Shown here piece by piece: positions 16,265 through 16,644 of a DNA stretch of 16,644 bases (the first letter of the stretch is position 1; every line of letters begins with the position of its first letter). The position numbers and the translations under genes were made by a program. The notes below the pieces were generated by a model that saw only the letters and a program-made list of their open reading frames with translations, was not told the origin of the DNA and did not search any database. The DNA lies in contig CAINXK010000132.1 of the NCBI GenBank assembly GCA_903854805.1, positions 1 to 16,644 on the forward strand, written 5' to 3'. The DNA comes from an uncultured Anaerolineae bacterium (GTDB lineage Bacteria; Chloroflexota; Anaerolineae; Anaerolineales; Villigracilaceae).

Positions 16265-16458
16265 AACCTGTAAAAGCACCACTCCCTGGTTTCGTTTTTT
16301 CAAGACTTGATCGGTTTTCAAGCAGTCAGACCAATACCTTTTCGCTCCAACTATCAGGTTTCCGGTTTCACACCACTCAGGTTTCAAGAGTGTTATGCTG
16401 CTCATCTCGTGTCGTTCCCGGACGCATAAGTTCTGGTTCTGTCACTGAGGAGGTCGGG
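16265..16458. other. gap with no gene recognised
   Basis: No convincing coding frame, tRNA or terminator. It holds a T6 run (16295-16300) next to the small palindrome TCAAGACTTGA (16300-16310), and two copies of TCAGGTTTC about 25 bases apart (near 16353 and 16378). A short ATG frame at 16395 ends after 17 codons. Confidence 0.4.
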
Positions 16459-16644
16459 GTGAAAGTCCAACAGTTGACCGAACCACAAGAAACCGGTCCG
16501 ATACGACTTGCTTTATTTTCTTATAACCTCCAATCGGGCTATTCCTGGTTCGGTCTGGGGATGCAACTGTTTCCAAAAAGATCCGTGCCAAAGTACAGGC
16601 TTAATATTTTTATCAAGCCCAAAGAGCAAGAAGTGGGAGTGCAG
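16459..16644 (+). CDS. possible 3'-truncated gene of unknown function
   Basis: A GTG at 16459 with GAGGAGGT (16447-16454) at good spacing opens a frame of 62 codons that is still open at the window end. It begins VKVQQLTEPQETGPIRL and includes LQSGYSWFGLGMQLFPK. I recognise no domain. The frame may be chance. The stretch GGGGTGAAAGTCC around the GTG resembles a segment found in domain I of some bacterial group II introns, so this could instead be structured RNA. The strong Shine-Dalgarno sequence favours a gene. Confidence 0.35.
   Translation, partial: MKVQQLTEPQETGPIRLALFSYNLQSGYSWFGLGMQLFPKRSVPKYRLNIFIKPKEQEVGVQ

Noticed and set aside
16133..16405. 90-codon - strand frame over the lipoprotein end
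   Set aside because: Overlaps a credible lipoprotein gene, has no domain, and its start region has no convincing ribosome binding site.
1..16644. CRISPR arrays, tRNA or rRNA genes, insertion sequences
   Set aside because: No regularly spaced repeats, cloverleaf-like segment, transposase frame or terminal inverted repeats were seen.

Overview
The window reads as a bacterial chromosome segment of moderate GC content. It holds a five-gene set of beta-glucoside hydrolases and phosphorylases plus a cupin gene on the + strand. Next comes a convergent ftsY-prfB housekeeping pair on the - strand, then thioredoxin and a small lipoprotein on the + strand. The Thr/Pro-rich lipoprotein linker, the short FtsY without an acidic N-terminal domain, and the Clostridium-like cellobiose phosphorylase beside a large GH94-like protein suggest a member of the Chloroflexota (Anaerolineae-like). 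This is an inference from style; there is no rRNA or other marker to settle it.

Region 1 (1-12955, + strand) is a cytoplasmic beta-glucan oligosaccharide module. It runs: a GH3 beta-glucosidase with a PA14 insert (5' end cut by the window), a GH94 cellobiose phosphorylase, a divergent second GH94 phosphorylase, a small cupin protein, a 1157-residue protein with GH94-like layout and a WND motif but no family I can name with certainty, and a GH1 beta-glucosidase. Gaps from the first GH94 to the cupin, and from the large protein to GH1, are 1-20 bases, so these are probably co-transcribed; gaps of 130 and 123 bases precede the first GH94 and the large protein. The phosphorylases would split imported disaccharides or oligosaccharides with phosphate to give a sugar 1-phosphate, saving ATP, while GH3 and GH1 hydrolyse what remains. 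None of the proteins with a visible N-terminus has a signal peptide. No transporter or regulator is in the window.

Region 2 (12956-15072) begins with a 20-bp-stem hairpin between the convergent GH1 and prfB genes. ftsY (SRP receptor GTPase) and prfB (release factor 2) form a tight - strand pair. prfB has the classical in-frame TGA and CTT-TGA-C recoding site, so its full product needs a programmed +1 frameshift.

Region 3 (15073-16644) has a short divergent promoter region with two extended -10 elements, then trxA with a perfect palindromic terminator, then a lipoprotein gene. The last 380 bases are unassigned apart from a GTG-initiated frame with a strong Shine-Dalgarno sequence that runs off the window; it could alternatively be part of a structured RNA.

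The most novel item is the 1157-residue protein. It appears to be a remote relative of the GH94-type inverting phosphorylases whose substrate cannot be read from sequence.
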